Shown piece by piece: positions 17,660 through 26,334 of a DNA stretch of 64,000 nucleotides. Below the pieces are notes generated by a model that did not search any database, was not told the origin of the DNA, and saw nothing but the letters and a program-made list of their open reading frames with translations. Origin of the DNA: Sulfurovum lithotrophicum (lineage in GTDB: Bacteria > Campylobacterota > Campylobacteria > Campylobacterales > Sulfurovaceae); the NCBI RefSeq assembly GCF_000987835.1, contig NZ_CP011308.1:186001-250000 (forward strand). The letters are read 5' to 3'. A program made the position numbers and the translations under genes. Each line of letters starts with the position of its first letter. Within the stretch, counting starts at the first letter, position 1.

Positions 17660-18956
17660 CCATTCTGACATCGCCATTAAAGTCGAAAATCTCGGCAAAA
17701 AGTACCTCATTAAGCATGAGAAACAGGAGCCGTATAAAACTTTTCAGGATGTGCTCCTGAACAGCGGGAAAAAGATCATCACATCACTCAACCCCTTTGC
17801 AGAAAAAAAAGCTGATGATGAAAGCACTGAAGAGTTCTGGGCATTAAAAGATGTGAACTTTGAGATCAACAAGGGTGACAAAGTCGGTATCATCGGTCGT
17901 AACGGTGCAGGTAAATCGACGCTGCTTAAAGTTCTTTCACGCATTACTGAACCGACCACAGGGAAGATCCACATCAACGGACGCATCGCCAGTCTTCTGG
18001 AAGTAGGTACAGGTTTTCACCCAGAACTGACAGGACGGGAAAATATCTTTCTAAACGGTGCTATTTTGGGTATGAGCCGTGCAGAAATAAAAGCGAAGTT
18101 CGATGAGATCGTTGCTTTTGCAGAGGTGGAAAAGTTTTTAGATACGCCTGTCAAGCGTTATTCCAGTGGGATGTACGTTCGTCTGGCTTTTTCGGTTGCG
18201 GCGCATTTGGAACCAGAAATATTGGTGGTGGATGAAGTTTTGGCGGTTGGAGATGCAGCTTTTCAAAAAAAGAGTCTTGGCCAAATGCAAAAAGTTAGCC
18301 AGGACGGTAGAACTATTTTATTTGTGAGTCACAACTTGTCTCAAATTCAAAAGCTTTGTAATAAAGTTATTTATATGGATGCAGGTAAAATTATTTCTGT
18401 AGGAGATACAGAAAAAGTCATAGGAAGGTATAATCAAACTTACACACTAGAATCTGCATCGTATTGGCAAAATAAGGAAAAAAAGTATAAAAAAAGTATT
18501 ATACCATTAGAGTTAAAAATAGTAAATAAGGATAAGTCACTATTATCAATTATTAATCGAAAACATATAAATGAAGCCCTGGCAATGATCAAAATACAGG
18601 TGACAGAAGATATTAAGGACTTAACACTTGGTTATAGTCTATTTGATTCTTCAAATCATTACCTATATAGATCTTTATTTACTGATGACTCATCATACAA
18701 AAGTTCTTCAATTAGAAAAGGAGTATATATATTTACAAGTAAAATACCTCTGGAATATTTAAATGAAGGTAATTATACTTTAGTATTAGATGCGTCAATA
18801 TATAAAAAAGAATGGTTATTTAACCCTCTAAACGACCAAAGCATTTCCATAGGGTTTGAAATTCAAAATCGTTTTACTATATCAGAATATTGGCAAGACA
18901 AAAGAGTAGGAATTATCGCACCATCTATAAAGTGGAGCATAAATAAATTATTATGA
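17649..18956 (+). CDS. wzt: Polysaccharide ABC exporter ATPase with C-terminal glycan-recognition domain (Wzt)
   Basis: About 435 residues from ATG 17649, which has GGGAGGA just upstream; the in-frame ATG at 17625 lies well inside the preceding gene. The N-terminal ATPase shows Walker A GRNGAGKST (83-91), signature YSSGM (171-175), Walker B ILVVDEVLAVGD and the H-loop FVSHNL. The remaining ~170 residues form an extra domain like those in Wzt proteins that recognise the capped end of the glycan. Base composition drops sharply near 18300-18400, at the ATPase/C-domain boundary, suggesting the specificity domain was exchanged together with downstream genes. Works with Wzm to flip the finished chain. 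Confidence 0.93.
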   Translation: MPSSHSDIAIKVENLGKKYLIKHEKQEPYKTFQDVLLNSGKKIITSLNPFAEKKADDESTEEFWALKDVNFEINKGDKVGIIGRNGAGKSTLLKVLSRITEPTTGKIHINGRIASLLEVGTGFHPELTGRENIFLNGAILGMSRAEIKAKFDEIVAFAEVEKFLDTPVKRYSSGMYVRLAFSVAAHLEPEILVVDEVLAVGDAAFQKKSLGQMQKVSQDGRTILFVSHNLSQIQKLCNKVIYMDAGKIISVGDTEKVIGRYNQTYTLESASYWQNKEKKYKKSIIPLELKIVNKDKSLLSIINRKHINEALAMIKIQVTEDIKDLTLGYSLFDSSNHYLYRSLFTDDSSYKSSSIRKGVYIFTSKIPLEYLNEGNYTLVLDASIYKKEWLFNPLNDQSISIGFEIQNRFTISEYWQDKRVGIIAPSIKWSINKLL

Positions 18957-19837
18957 AGAGAATAGATTATATTTTAATTTGGGGACATGGAATAAAATAT
19001 TTTGAAGAGATACGTTTATTAATAAGGGAATCTCCTGATTTTAATATAAAAAAAATTATTTTTCATAAACCAAAATCTATTAATAAGCTTGTAAAAGTAA
19101 TCTACTCATATGATTATGCACCTTTTGAGCATTTAAAAGCAAAAACGAAATATTTAAAAAAAACACCGGAAGAAGTTATATTTTTATTTATTGAAAATAA
19201 AAATCCTGACGTTGATTATCTTGGGGAAGGTTCGTTTAGACATGAAGAATCTCTAAGCTTAAAACAATTAAAAGAAAAAATAAGAGATAAGTATAATCCT
19301 AGAAAAGATGGAAAACGTACTGAAAACCATATAATTCATGCATCAGACAATGAATTACAGACAGACTACATTCTCAAATATCTTTCTTTTAAAGAAGGGG
19401 TTAAAATATTTCAAAGTAGAAATAAGTATTTATCCCTACCTTATTATATTGATAAAATAAATAAGCTGAAGATAAAAAAAATTCCTATTAATGCGCTTAT
19501 TTGTAATATTGCAGTAGGTAAGAATAGATATGATTGCTCTACAACAAGTACTAATATAATGAACTCTCCTCACTTTCAAGGCTTAACTAAAGATATATCA
19601 ATTTACAAAGAGTATATTGATAAATATATTGGTGGAGTATTGACAGAAGATTATTATCCAGAGCGATTGATTGCTTTGTCAGATAAACTGGAATATTTAC
19701 AGAATGATTATTGTAATGCATATATAGTCGTTAAAAAAGTCAATAATGATTATCTGATTTTAGATGGTCTTCATCGTGCTTCTGTTCTGTTATCGCGAGA
19801 TATGAAAAAAATAATTGTAGGTGAGGTAATAGAATGA
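18953..19837 (+). CDS. Unrecognised protein with a ParB-like C-terminal motif, glycan cluster
   Basis: A 294-residue protein, strongly AT-rich, overlapping wzt by ATGA and the next gene by 4 bases. The C-terminal ~110 residues contain ALICNIAVGKNRYDCSTTST and then YLILDGLHRASVLLSRD, like the DG.HR segment of ParB/sulfiredoxin-fold domains. The N-terminal half (IDYILIWGHGIKYFEEIR; later HIIHASDNELQTDYILKYL) matches nothing I know. No signal peptide or membrane segment is seen, so it should be cytoplasmic. Its pairing with the adjoining nucleotidyltransferase-like gene suggests the two act together on the glycan or a nucleotide-activated group. This is inference. Confidence 0.6.
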   Translation: MKRIDYILIWGHGIKYFEEIRLLIRESPDFNIKKIIFHKPKSINKLVKVIYSYDYAPFEHLKAKTKYLKKTPEEVIFLFIENKNPDVDYLGEGSFRHEESLSLKQLKEKIRDKYNPRKDGKRTENHIIHASDNELQTDYILKYLSFKEGVKIFQSRNKYLSLPYYIDKINKLKIKKIPINALICNIAVGKNRYDCSTTSTNIMNSPHFQGLTKDISIYKEYIDKYIGGVLTEDYYPERLIALSDKLEYLQNDYCNAYIVVKKVNNDYLILDGLHRASVLLSRDMKKIIVGEVIE

Positions 19838-20496
19838 TTTTAGATTTAGATAAGTTCTTTCAGGAATTTAATCATCAAATATATTGTATTATCAAGCCAA
19901 ACAAGGATTTGCCTAGTTATAAAAAAGGCTCTGATATCGATATATTTTGTTATGACATTGATAAAATGACTACAGTTATTTTAAATGTAGGAAATCAGTA
20001 TATTGAAAAAGGGCTTGAAATTGTTATGTCAAACATGAATGGACAAAGATATGTTGATTTTATCCATACGGATACAGGTGAAATTGAGTTTAGATTTGAT
20101 TTATATGAGGTTTTACCTACATACCAAAAACTTTTAATCAAACCTGCTTTTTTTGAGAATGTAATAGAAAACAGAAAATTAGTTGATCTTAGTGTTGATT
20201 GTAGTATTTTTATACCAAGTCCAATTGATGACAATATACTTAGATATATTGAGTATCAAGAGTGGTATGGACAAAGACCGGATAAAATTAAACACATCAA
20301 CTATATTGTAGAATCGTGTACATCAAATGAAAAAAATAAATTTTTAGAAAAGTTGCATCATTATACAGAGTTGCCTCCTGTAGAATCAATATATCCTATT
20401 AAACAGAATAGAAATTATTTTATAAAATCAATCGCTCGAAAAGTATGGTCAAAATTGCCTGCTAAAGTTAAATCATTTATCAAGAAATTCATGTGA
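19834..20496 (+). CDS. Nucleotidyltransferase-fold-like protein, glycan cluster
   Basis: A 220-residue protein with YKKGSDIDIFCYDIDK near residues 30-45, resembling the GS.....D.D metal-binding motif of the polymerase-beta nucleotidyltransferase fold. A further acidic stretch (EIEFRFDLYEVLP, near 88-100) could supply the third carboxylate. The C-terminal half is helical and ends in a basic tail (KVWSKLPAKVKSFIKKF). It overlaps both neighbours by 4 bases (ATGA and GTGA). Such proteins in glycan clusters may attach nucleotide or phospho-groups, but no substrate can be assigned. The fold call rests on one motif. Confidence 0.55.
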   Translation: MILDLDKFFQEFNHQIYCIIKPNKDLPSYKKGSDIDIFCYDIDKMTTVILNVGNQYIEKGLEIVMSNMNGQRYVDFIHTDTGEIEFRFDLYEVLPTYQKLLIKPAFFENVIENRKLVDLSVDCSIFIPSPIDDNILRYIEYQEWYGQRPDKIKHINYIVESCTSNEKNKFLEKLHHYTELPPVESIYPIKQNRNYFIKSIARKVWSKLPAKVKSFIKKFM

Positions 20497-21368
20497 TTAT
20501 AATCAATATTTTAGGTGGCCTAGGAAACCAAATGTTTCAATATGCTTTTGCTTATTCTATGGCACACAAAACTGATGCGGTTGTAAAATTAGACATTGAA
20601 GATTTCAGTAACTATGATCTACGTGAATATGAACTAAGTCTCTATAATATCTCTTTAGATTTGGCTGATATAGATGAGATTGATAAGCTAAAGTATGAAC
20701 AAGAAACACTATTTAAAAAAGTGGCTCGAAAGCTACAAAGAACATCGCGCCCTCTTTCTAGCTATTATTATAAGGAATCTGGTTTTTCTTATGACTCACA
20801 TGTGTACGAACTAAAAGACAACGTCTATTTTCAAGGATACTGGCAAAGTGAGAAGTATTTTTTAGACTACAGAGACGCGCTACTCAAAGAGTTTCTTTTA
20901 AAAGATGGACTTCATCAAGAAAGTCGAGCTTATGAAAAAAAAATCAATCAATCCGTATCTGTCAGTTTACATATCAGACGCGGGGATTATGTGTCAAATG
21001 CACATACAAACAGTGTTCACGGAACATGTTCTTTGGAGTATTACAAAGGTGCTGTACGCTATCTCCAGAGCAATAGTCATCCGACGCATTTTTTCATTTT
21101 CAGTGATGATCTTGATTGGGCTAAAGAGAACTTGAATTTTATTGAAAATATTACTTTTGTATCGCTGGACAAAGATACACCTGACCATGAAGAGATGTAT
21201 CTTATGAGCCAATGCAAACATAACATTATTGCCAATAGTTCATTCAGCTGGTGGGGTGCTTGGCTTAATCAAAATGAAGACAAGATCGTAGTGGCTCCTA
21301 AAAAGTGGTTCAATGATACTACCATTAATACCAACGATCTTGTCCCGAAAGAATGGATACGACTATGA
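20493..21368 (+). CDS. GT11 family glycosyltransferase (alpha-1,2-fucosyltransferase type)
   Basis: A 291-residue protein beginning IINILGGLGNQMFQYAFAYSMA, the hallmark of GT11. It also has HIRRGDYVSN (GDP-fucose-binding region, about residues 157-166) and the C-terminal NSSFSWWGAWLN. These match bacterial alpha-1,2-fucosyltransferases (FutC/WbsJ type), which transfer fucose from GDP-fucose to galactose. The start is GTG 20493, overlapping the preceding stop as GTGA. It is cytoplasmic and acts on the lipid-linked glycan before export. The sugar could be another 6-deoxyhexose. Confidence 0.88.
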   Translation: MIIINILGGLGNQMFQYAFAYSMAHKTDAVVKLDIEDFSNYDLREYELSLYNISLDLADIDEIDKLKYEQETLFKKVARKLQRTSRPLSSYYYKESGFSYDSHVYELKDNVYFQGYWQSEKYFLDYRDALLKEFLLKDGLHQESRAYEKKINQSVSVSLHIRRGDYVSNAHTNSVHGTCSLEYYKGAVRYLQSNSHPTHFFIFSDDLDWAKENLNFIENITFVSLDKDTPDHEEMYLMSQCKHNIIANSSFSWWGAWLNQNEDKIVVAPKKWFNDTTINTNDLVPKEWIRL

Positions 21369-22345
21369 ATACGCCAATGATCTCTGTTGTGATGCCCGTC
21401 TATAATGGAGAAAAGTATCTCAATGAAGCTATTGACAGTATTCTACACCAGACCTATACTGATTTTGAATTTATTATCTTAAATGATGGCTCCACTGACA
21501 GGACAGAAGAGATCATCCTCTCATATGATGACCCTCGAATCGTCTATGTGAAAAATGAAGAGAACTTGCAGATCGTTAAAACGCTAAACAAAGGCATTGC
21601 CCTTGCTAAAGGGAAATATATCGCCCGTATGGATGCGGATGACATCAGTTTGCCGGAGCGGTTTAAGAAGCAGGTGGAGTTTATGGAGGAGAATCCGGAT
21701 ATTGATGTCTGTGGAACATGGGTAAAGACTATTGGATATAATGTTGAGCAGTGGCAATATCCCGTAGGGCATGAACAGATTAAATCTTATTTATTATTTG
21801 ATTCAGCCTTGGCTCATCCCTCGGTAATATTCAGAAGTACAGTTTTTGAACATATTAACTATGAAGAAGCCTATAATAAAGCAGAGGATTATGCTTTATG
21901 GGTTGAATTGTCAAAAGAACATACACTGCATAATTTGCCACTATATTTACTTCAATACCGGTTACATCCAGGACAAACAGAATCAACAAGGCAATTTGAG
22001 GTTGCAAATATGGTAAGAAAAAAAATGTTAAATAATTTAAATTGCTCTCTGAAGACTGATCAAATCAAATCATTTACAAATATTGTATTAGGAAAAGCTG
22101 TTGAAATAGATAAGATGGATGATGTGTTTACTGTGATACTTGAAGCAAATAATCGAACCATTTTTATAGATGATAAAACCCTGAAGATTATTATAGAAGA
22201 AAAGTTTTGGCACAACTTGCTTATCAATGTAAAATGCAATGCAAAGGTATTTTACAAAAATGGATCAATTTTAAAAAAATATAGTATGCGAAAGTATTTT
22301 AAATCTTTTTTTAAATGTATAATTGGTTATAAAAATGACAAATAG
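21365..22345 (+). CDS. GT2 family glycosyltransferase
   Basis: A GT-A fold enzyme of about 326 residues from ATG 21365 (ATGA overlap with the fucosyltransferase). Seen are ISVVMPVYNGEKYLNEAIDSIL, LNDGSTDRTEEI, and MDADDISLPERF with the DXD-like metal site. The catalytic half is normal in base composition while the C-terminal half (from about 21990) is very AT-rich, a further sign of mosaic structure. It adds one sugar to the growing glycan; donor and linkage unknown. Confidence 0.88.
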   Translation: MNTPMISVVMPVYNGEKYLNEAIDSILHQTYTDFEFIILNDGSTDRTEEIILSYDDPRIVYVKNEENLQIVKTLNKGIALAKGKYIARMDADDISLPERFKKQVEFMEENPDIDVCGTWVKTIGYNVEQWQYPVGHEQIKSYLLFDSALAHPSVIFRSTVFEHINYEEAYNKAEDYALWVELSKEHTLHNLPLYLLQYRLHPGQTESTRQFEVANMVRKKMLNNLNCSLKTDQIKSFTNIVLGKAVEIDKMDDVFTVILEANNRTIFIDDKTLKIIIEEKFWHNLLINVKCNAKVFYKNGSILKKYSMRKYFKSFFKCIIGYKNDK

Positions 22346-23603
22346 TATTTTTACCAAAATGGCTAAACTTATATCACTTTTGATAGATGAAGGACCAAAA
22401 GATACTTTTAACTATATAAAACAGTACTTATATGAAAAAAAAATTAGGAAGAAAGAATATCAAATAATACAAAAGTTCAAAAACGTAAATAACCTAAATA
22501 TCAAAACTGTAAAAATTTTGACATATGGCAGTAATGCCGAACTCATTCTGCAATTAAAAAATATTTTTAGTGAAAAGTTTGAAGTGGATATTGTTTCTGA
22601 GCAGAAAAAAAAGTTTACGGATGATTTGTATATCATTATTGACCCGCAAAATGTTAAATACTTTCCCAAAAACTATATTATACTTTCCCGCAATTCCCAG
22701 ATACCATCTTCTGTGTATTCTAAATGGCACTATTTTAATGTTTTGAAGAACGCCATAGCAATATTCGATAGTGATTTAACTCATATTGCATACTTACAGC
22801 AAAATAATATCAATTACAAGAGAATATTCTATATTCCAATAAATAATAAATACCATAATCTGGAGTTCTATATAAAAAGATTTTTGCTATCAGTAGATTT
22901 AATAAACTTTTCAGAATTGCCATTTGATATGCTCTCTCAAAATAATCAGAAAAGGTATTGTTTGGGATTGCCGGAAAATATAGAACGAAGAGAATCTTTT
23001 CTTTTGGATAATAAGTATAATTTTAGTATATTTGATGGTTTGAGACATTATTTTGGGTGGAAAGGATGTGCATATAGCTATAAATATCTTATTCAATATG
23101 CAAAAAGGAACAAGTGGGACTACGTCATTATATGTGAAGATGATGTTCTGTTTTCAGATGATTTTGAAAAAAAATTAGAATCGATTATTGAGTATTTAAC
23201 TCAAACGAATCATGAATGGAATATTTTTTCGGGTTTGATCTCTGACCTCCATGAAGATGCAGAAGTTTCAAGAATTGAATTTTATAAGAATACAGAATTT
23301 ATTTATTTAAACAAAATGACAAGTACGGTTTTTAATATATACCATAAAAGTATTTTTGATACATTATTGCGTTGGAATGAAAAAAGTGATGATGTTCTTA
23401 TAAATACCATCGATCGGTATATTGAAGCACAGAAAGAGTTAAAAGTAGTCACTATATTTCCTTTTTTGGTAGACCATAAAGAAGAGCAGGCATCCAGTAT
23501 CTGGAATTTTCAAAATGATAAATATAGTGATATGCTTGCAAACAGCAGAGAGACTTTAAAGAAGAAAATTCTTGAATATAAAAAAAGATGCGAATATGAA
23601 TAA
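22335..23603 (+). CDS. GT25-like glycosyltransferase (LPS biosynthesis type)
   Basis: About 422 residues from ATG 22335; the TTG at 22323 is less likely. The C-terminal half contains YCLGLPENIERRESFLL, GCAYSYKYLIQYAKRNKWDYVIICEDDV and LNKMTSTVFNIYHKSIF. This matches the GT25 pattern of N-R...R...F, a GC..SH-like segment and a D/E-DD metal motif. The N-terminal ~190 residues look like a separate, unrecognised domain. Overlaps its neighbours by 11 and 8 bases. Strongly AT-rich. Donor unknown; GT25 enzymes are often galactosyltransferases. Confidence 0.7.
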   Translation: MTNSIFTKMAKLISLLIDEGPKDTFNYIKQYLYEKKIRKKEYQIIQKFKNVNNLNIKTVKILTYGSNAELILQLKNIFSEKFEVDIVSEQKKKFTDDLYIIIDPQNVKYFPKNYIILSRNSQIPSSVYSKWHYFNVLKNAIAIFDSDLTHIAYLQQNNINYKRIFYIPINNKYHNLEFYIKRFLLSVDLINFSELPFDMLSQNNQKRYCLGLPENIERRESFLLDNKYNFSIFDGLRHYFGWKGCAYSYKYLIQYAKRNKWDYVIICEDDVLFSDDFEKKLESIIEYLTQTNHEWNIFSGLISDLHEDAEVSRIEFYKNTEFIYLNKMTSTVFNIYHKSIFDTLLRWNEKSDDVLINTIDRYIEAQKELKVVTIFPFLVDHKEEQASSIWNFQNDKYSDMLANSRETLKKKILEYKKRCEYE

Positions 23604-24534
23604 ACCTCCTTTAATATCGATAGCAATGGCAACCTACAATGGTGAAAAATACCTGACAGAACAGCTGGATTCAGTTTATGCGCAGACGTATAAAAACATA
23701 GAAGTAATTGTAACAGATGACTGTTCTACAGATGAAACGGTGAAGATCCTGGAACAATATGCTGATACCCATGGATTGAAATATTATGTGAATGAAGAGA
23801 ACCTCGGCTTTGTCAAAAATTTTGAAAAGGCCATTTCCCTATGCAGTGGAGAATATATCGCACTTGCCGATCAGGATGATATCTGGCTTCCACACAAGCT
23901 TGAATTTTTGCTGGAAAAAATCGGCTTACAACTGATGATACACAGTGACTGTTCCATTATTGATGCAAAAAATGAGATAGTGATTCCCTCCTGGAAAAAA
24001 GAGAACGGTTTCATGGTCGGTGTTGAAAACCTGCTGTTCAAAAATGTTGTAACAGGATGTACGGTTTTAATGCATAGAAATCTTTTGGACAATGCTTGTC
24101 CCTTTCCTGAAGGAGTTACGTATCATGATTGGTGGCTGGCTTTGTGTGCGGCCGAAAAAAACAGTTTGAAGTATACGGATGAATGTTTGACACGCTATAG
24201 AGAACATGCTGCACAGGACACCGGACGGGGTGATGACAGTCCTGTTTTGAAAAGAGTGTATAGGAATGTTAAAAATAGATACCGGAACATGGATTTTTAT
24301 CGAACTGTCGGGTATAAAAAGCATTTGCAAAATCTCTATGTTCTAAAGAAAAATCCAGAATGCCTTTCTGGATATCAAACTGTTTTATCTGATACGATAA
24401 CATACTTTGAAAACTATCTGGATCAAAAAATTCATCTTAAAACATTTTATATCGGTATGAGGTATCATAAAGTACTTTATCCGTATAAAAATTATTTGTA
24501 TGTGAAAAATATATTGATGGATATTGTAGGATGA
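23596..24534 (+). CDS. GT2 family glycosyltransferase
   Basis: About 312 residues from ATG 23596, eight bases before the previous stop ends. It has ISIAMATYNGEKYLTEQLDSVYAQTYKNIEVIVTDD split by the usual spacing, then CSTDETVKIL and ALADQDDIWLPHKLE, the QDD metal motif of rhamnosyl- and galactosyltransferase-like GT2 enzymes. YHDWWLALCAAE and the C-terminal RYREH fit the acceptor and product-release end. Sugar donor unknown; the closest look-alikes are rhamnosyltransferases. Confidence 0.88.
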   Translation: MNKPPLISIAMATYNGEKYLTEQLDSVYAQTYKNIEVIVTDDCSTDETVKILEQYADTHGLKYYVNEENLGFVKNFEKAISLCSGEYIALADQDDIWLPHKLEFLLEKIGLQLMIHSDCSIIDAKNEIVIPSWKKENGFMVGVENLLFKNVVTGCTVLMHRNLLDNACPFPEGVTYHDWWLALCAAEKNSLKYTDECLTRYREHAAQDTGRGDDSPVLKRVYRNVKNRYRNMDFYRTVGYKKHLQNLYVLKKNPECLSGYQTVLSDTITYFENYLDQKIHLKTFYIGMRYHKVLYPYKNYLYVKNILMDIVG

Positions 24535-25358
24535 GAGTAGCGGCTGTCGTAGTATTGTACAATCCTGCAGATGAAATTCAAGAGAATATCGATTCCTATA
24601 TCGATCAAGTTGATACAGTGTATGCTGTAGATAACTCTGATGATAAGAATGAGTCACTTATAAATGAATTGAAGCAGACTGGGAAGATAGTCTATGTAGA
24701 TAACGGGGGGAACAAAGGGATCGCCAATGCATTGAATGTAGGCGCGAACAAGGCAACAGAAGACGGATATGATTTTTTACTTACCATGGATCAGGACAGC
24801 AGGGTAAGCGAAAAGATGCTTTCTACAATGTTGGAATGCTTGGGGACTGTGGATATCCCTACATTGGGGATTCTCTCCCCATTTCATGCCAGCAAAATAC
24901 ATACGGTTTCCCGGGAGCATGGGTGCATAGAAAAAAAAGTGGTGATGACATCCGGAAACCTTTTGTCCCTGAAGGCATACAGAAAAACCGGTCCTTTTCT
25001 GGAAGAACTGTTCCTTGATTATGTCGATAATGAATATTGTCTTCGTCTGCAGAGACATGGCTACAGAGTGATACAGGTTTCAGAGGCAATCCTCTTTCAT
25101 AAGTTGGGAGAACTCTCTCTTCGTCAGCTTTTCGGTAAAAATATCTATTGCTACAATTATCCGCCGGTGCGTTATTATTATCGTGCAAGAAATGTTATTG
25201 CCATTCATAAGAAACTTGAAGTGGCCTGGGGAACAGAGATATTAAGGGATATGATAAAGATCTTTTTATATGAAAAGAACAAGTTGCAAAAATTTCTGTA
25301 TATTTGCTATGGTATGATAGATGCGATACAAGGAAAAATGGGGAAGTATGATAGATAA
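24531..25358 (+). CDS. GT2 rhamnosyltransferase-like protein
   Basis: A 275-residue GT-A enzyme overlapping the previous gene by ATGA. The pattern VAAVVVLYNPADEIQENIDSY, VYAVDNSDD, GNKGIANALNVG, LLTMDQDSRV and LFLDYVDNEYCLRL is that of RfbF-like dTDP-rhamnose:glycan transferases (the MDQDS motif binds the donor metal). Together with RgpF at the left of the window this points to a rhamnose-containing glycan, although no dTDP-rhamnose synthesis genes are in the window. Confidence 0.85.
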   Translation: MRVAAVVVLYNPADEIQENIDSYIDQVDTVYAVDNSDDKNESLINELKQTGKIVYVDNGGNKGIANALNVGANKATEDGYDFLLTMDQDSRVSEKMLSTMLECLGTVDIPTLGILSPFHASKIHTVSREHGCIEKKVVMTSGNLLSLKAYRKTGPFLEELFLDYVDNEYCLRLQRHGYRVIQVSEAILFHKLGELSLRQLFGKNIYCYNYPPVRYYYRARNVIAIHKKLEVAWGTEILRDMIKIFLYEKNKLQKFLYICYGMIDAIQGKMGKYDR

Positions 25359-26334
25359 AAAAATCTCATTTGTAGTAGTCAACTACAATTATAGAGAAGA
25401 TATCCAGAAACTGATATCTTCATTATCGATATCATGCTTCCGTTTACCATATGAAATTGTGATTGTGGATAATGCTTCAACTGACGGTAGCAAAGAATAT
25501 TTTTCCGGTCTGTCGGAAAATATTATCTATCGATATATGGATAAAAATATTGGATACGGTGCTGCAAATAATGTAGGAGTGGCACTTTCCAGTACAGATA
25601 CCATTGTACTGATCAATCCTGACACTTTGATAGAAGATGAGGGCTTTGATACGTTTATAGCTATAGTACAAAATGAAAAAAAGATAGGTGTATTTGCCCC
25701 TAAAGTAGTCTACCCTGATATGCAGATTCAGCCGAACTGCGGTGCTTTTTCCACATTGAAGACATTTATTATGCAATCGCTCAAAATCGGTTACTTTGTA
25801 AGAAAATTTGGCTTGGTTGAAAATTTGAAAGGGGTTGTTTCATATTTACCATTTTTACAAAAAACTTTTATAGGTACGTATTTGGATAATTTTTCTGATC
25901 AGGTTACCTGTAAAGAGTGTGACTGGGTCAGTGGGGCGTGTATGATCATGAGAAAAGAAGTTTTTAATGAAATCAAAGGCTTTGATGAGAACTTTTTTCT
26001 GTACTGTGAAGATGAAGATCTCTGTCGACGTATTTCTGAACATGGATATGAGATAGTGATAGATACAGCTTTTACGATCGTCCATAATGAAGGATTCATC
26101 AAAACAAGAAAAAGTAAAGCTTTGACACCTATTGCAAAATACAGGTACCAGAGCAGTATATATTACCTGGAAAAACATGTTGGCAGAGTTTCCGCTTTTC
26201 TGTTGCGGATATTTTATGTTTTTCAACACCTGTTTAACGGAATGTTTTATCTTCTGTTCGACTGGAATACTGCTAAAACATATTTTGAATTTCTCCCTGA
26301 ATTGCTTTTCCCCGTTGAAAGAAGACAAAGATGA
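25348..26334 (+). CDS. GT2 family glycosyltransferase
   Basis: About 328 residues from ATG 25348. Motifs: ISFVVVNYNYREDIQKLI, IVDNASTDGSKEYF, NIGYGAANNVGVAL, VLINPDTLIED, WVSGACMIMRKEVF and FDENFFLYCEDEDLCRRI. These are the WbbL-type rhamnosyltransferase motifs (NPD as metal site, ED..L in the acceptor region). It overlaps the preceding gene by 11 bases and the next by 4. The exact sugar is not readable. Confidence 0.87.
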   Translation: MIDKKISFVVVNYNYREDIQKLISSLSISCFRLPYEIVIVDNASTDGSKEYFSGLSENIIYRYMDKNIGYGAANNVGVALSSTDTIVLINPDTLIEDEGFDTFIAIVQNEKKIGVFAPKVVYPDMQIQPNCGAFSTLKTFIMQSLKIGYFVRKFGLVENLKGVVSYLPFLQKTFIGTYLDNFSDQVTCKECDWVSGACMIMRKEVFNEIKGFDENFFLYCEDEDLCRRISEHGYEIVIDTAFTIVHNEGFIKTRKSKALTPIAKYRYQSSIYYLEKHVGRVSAFLLRIFYVFQHLFNGMFYLLFDWNTAKTYFEFLPELLFPVERRQR

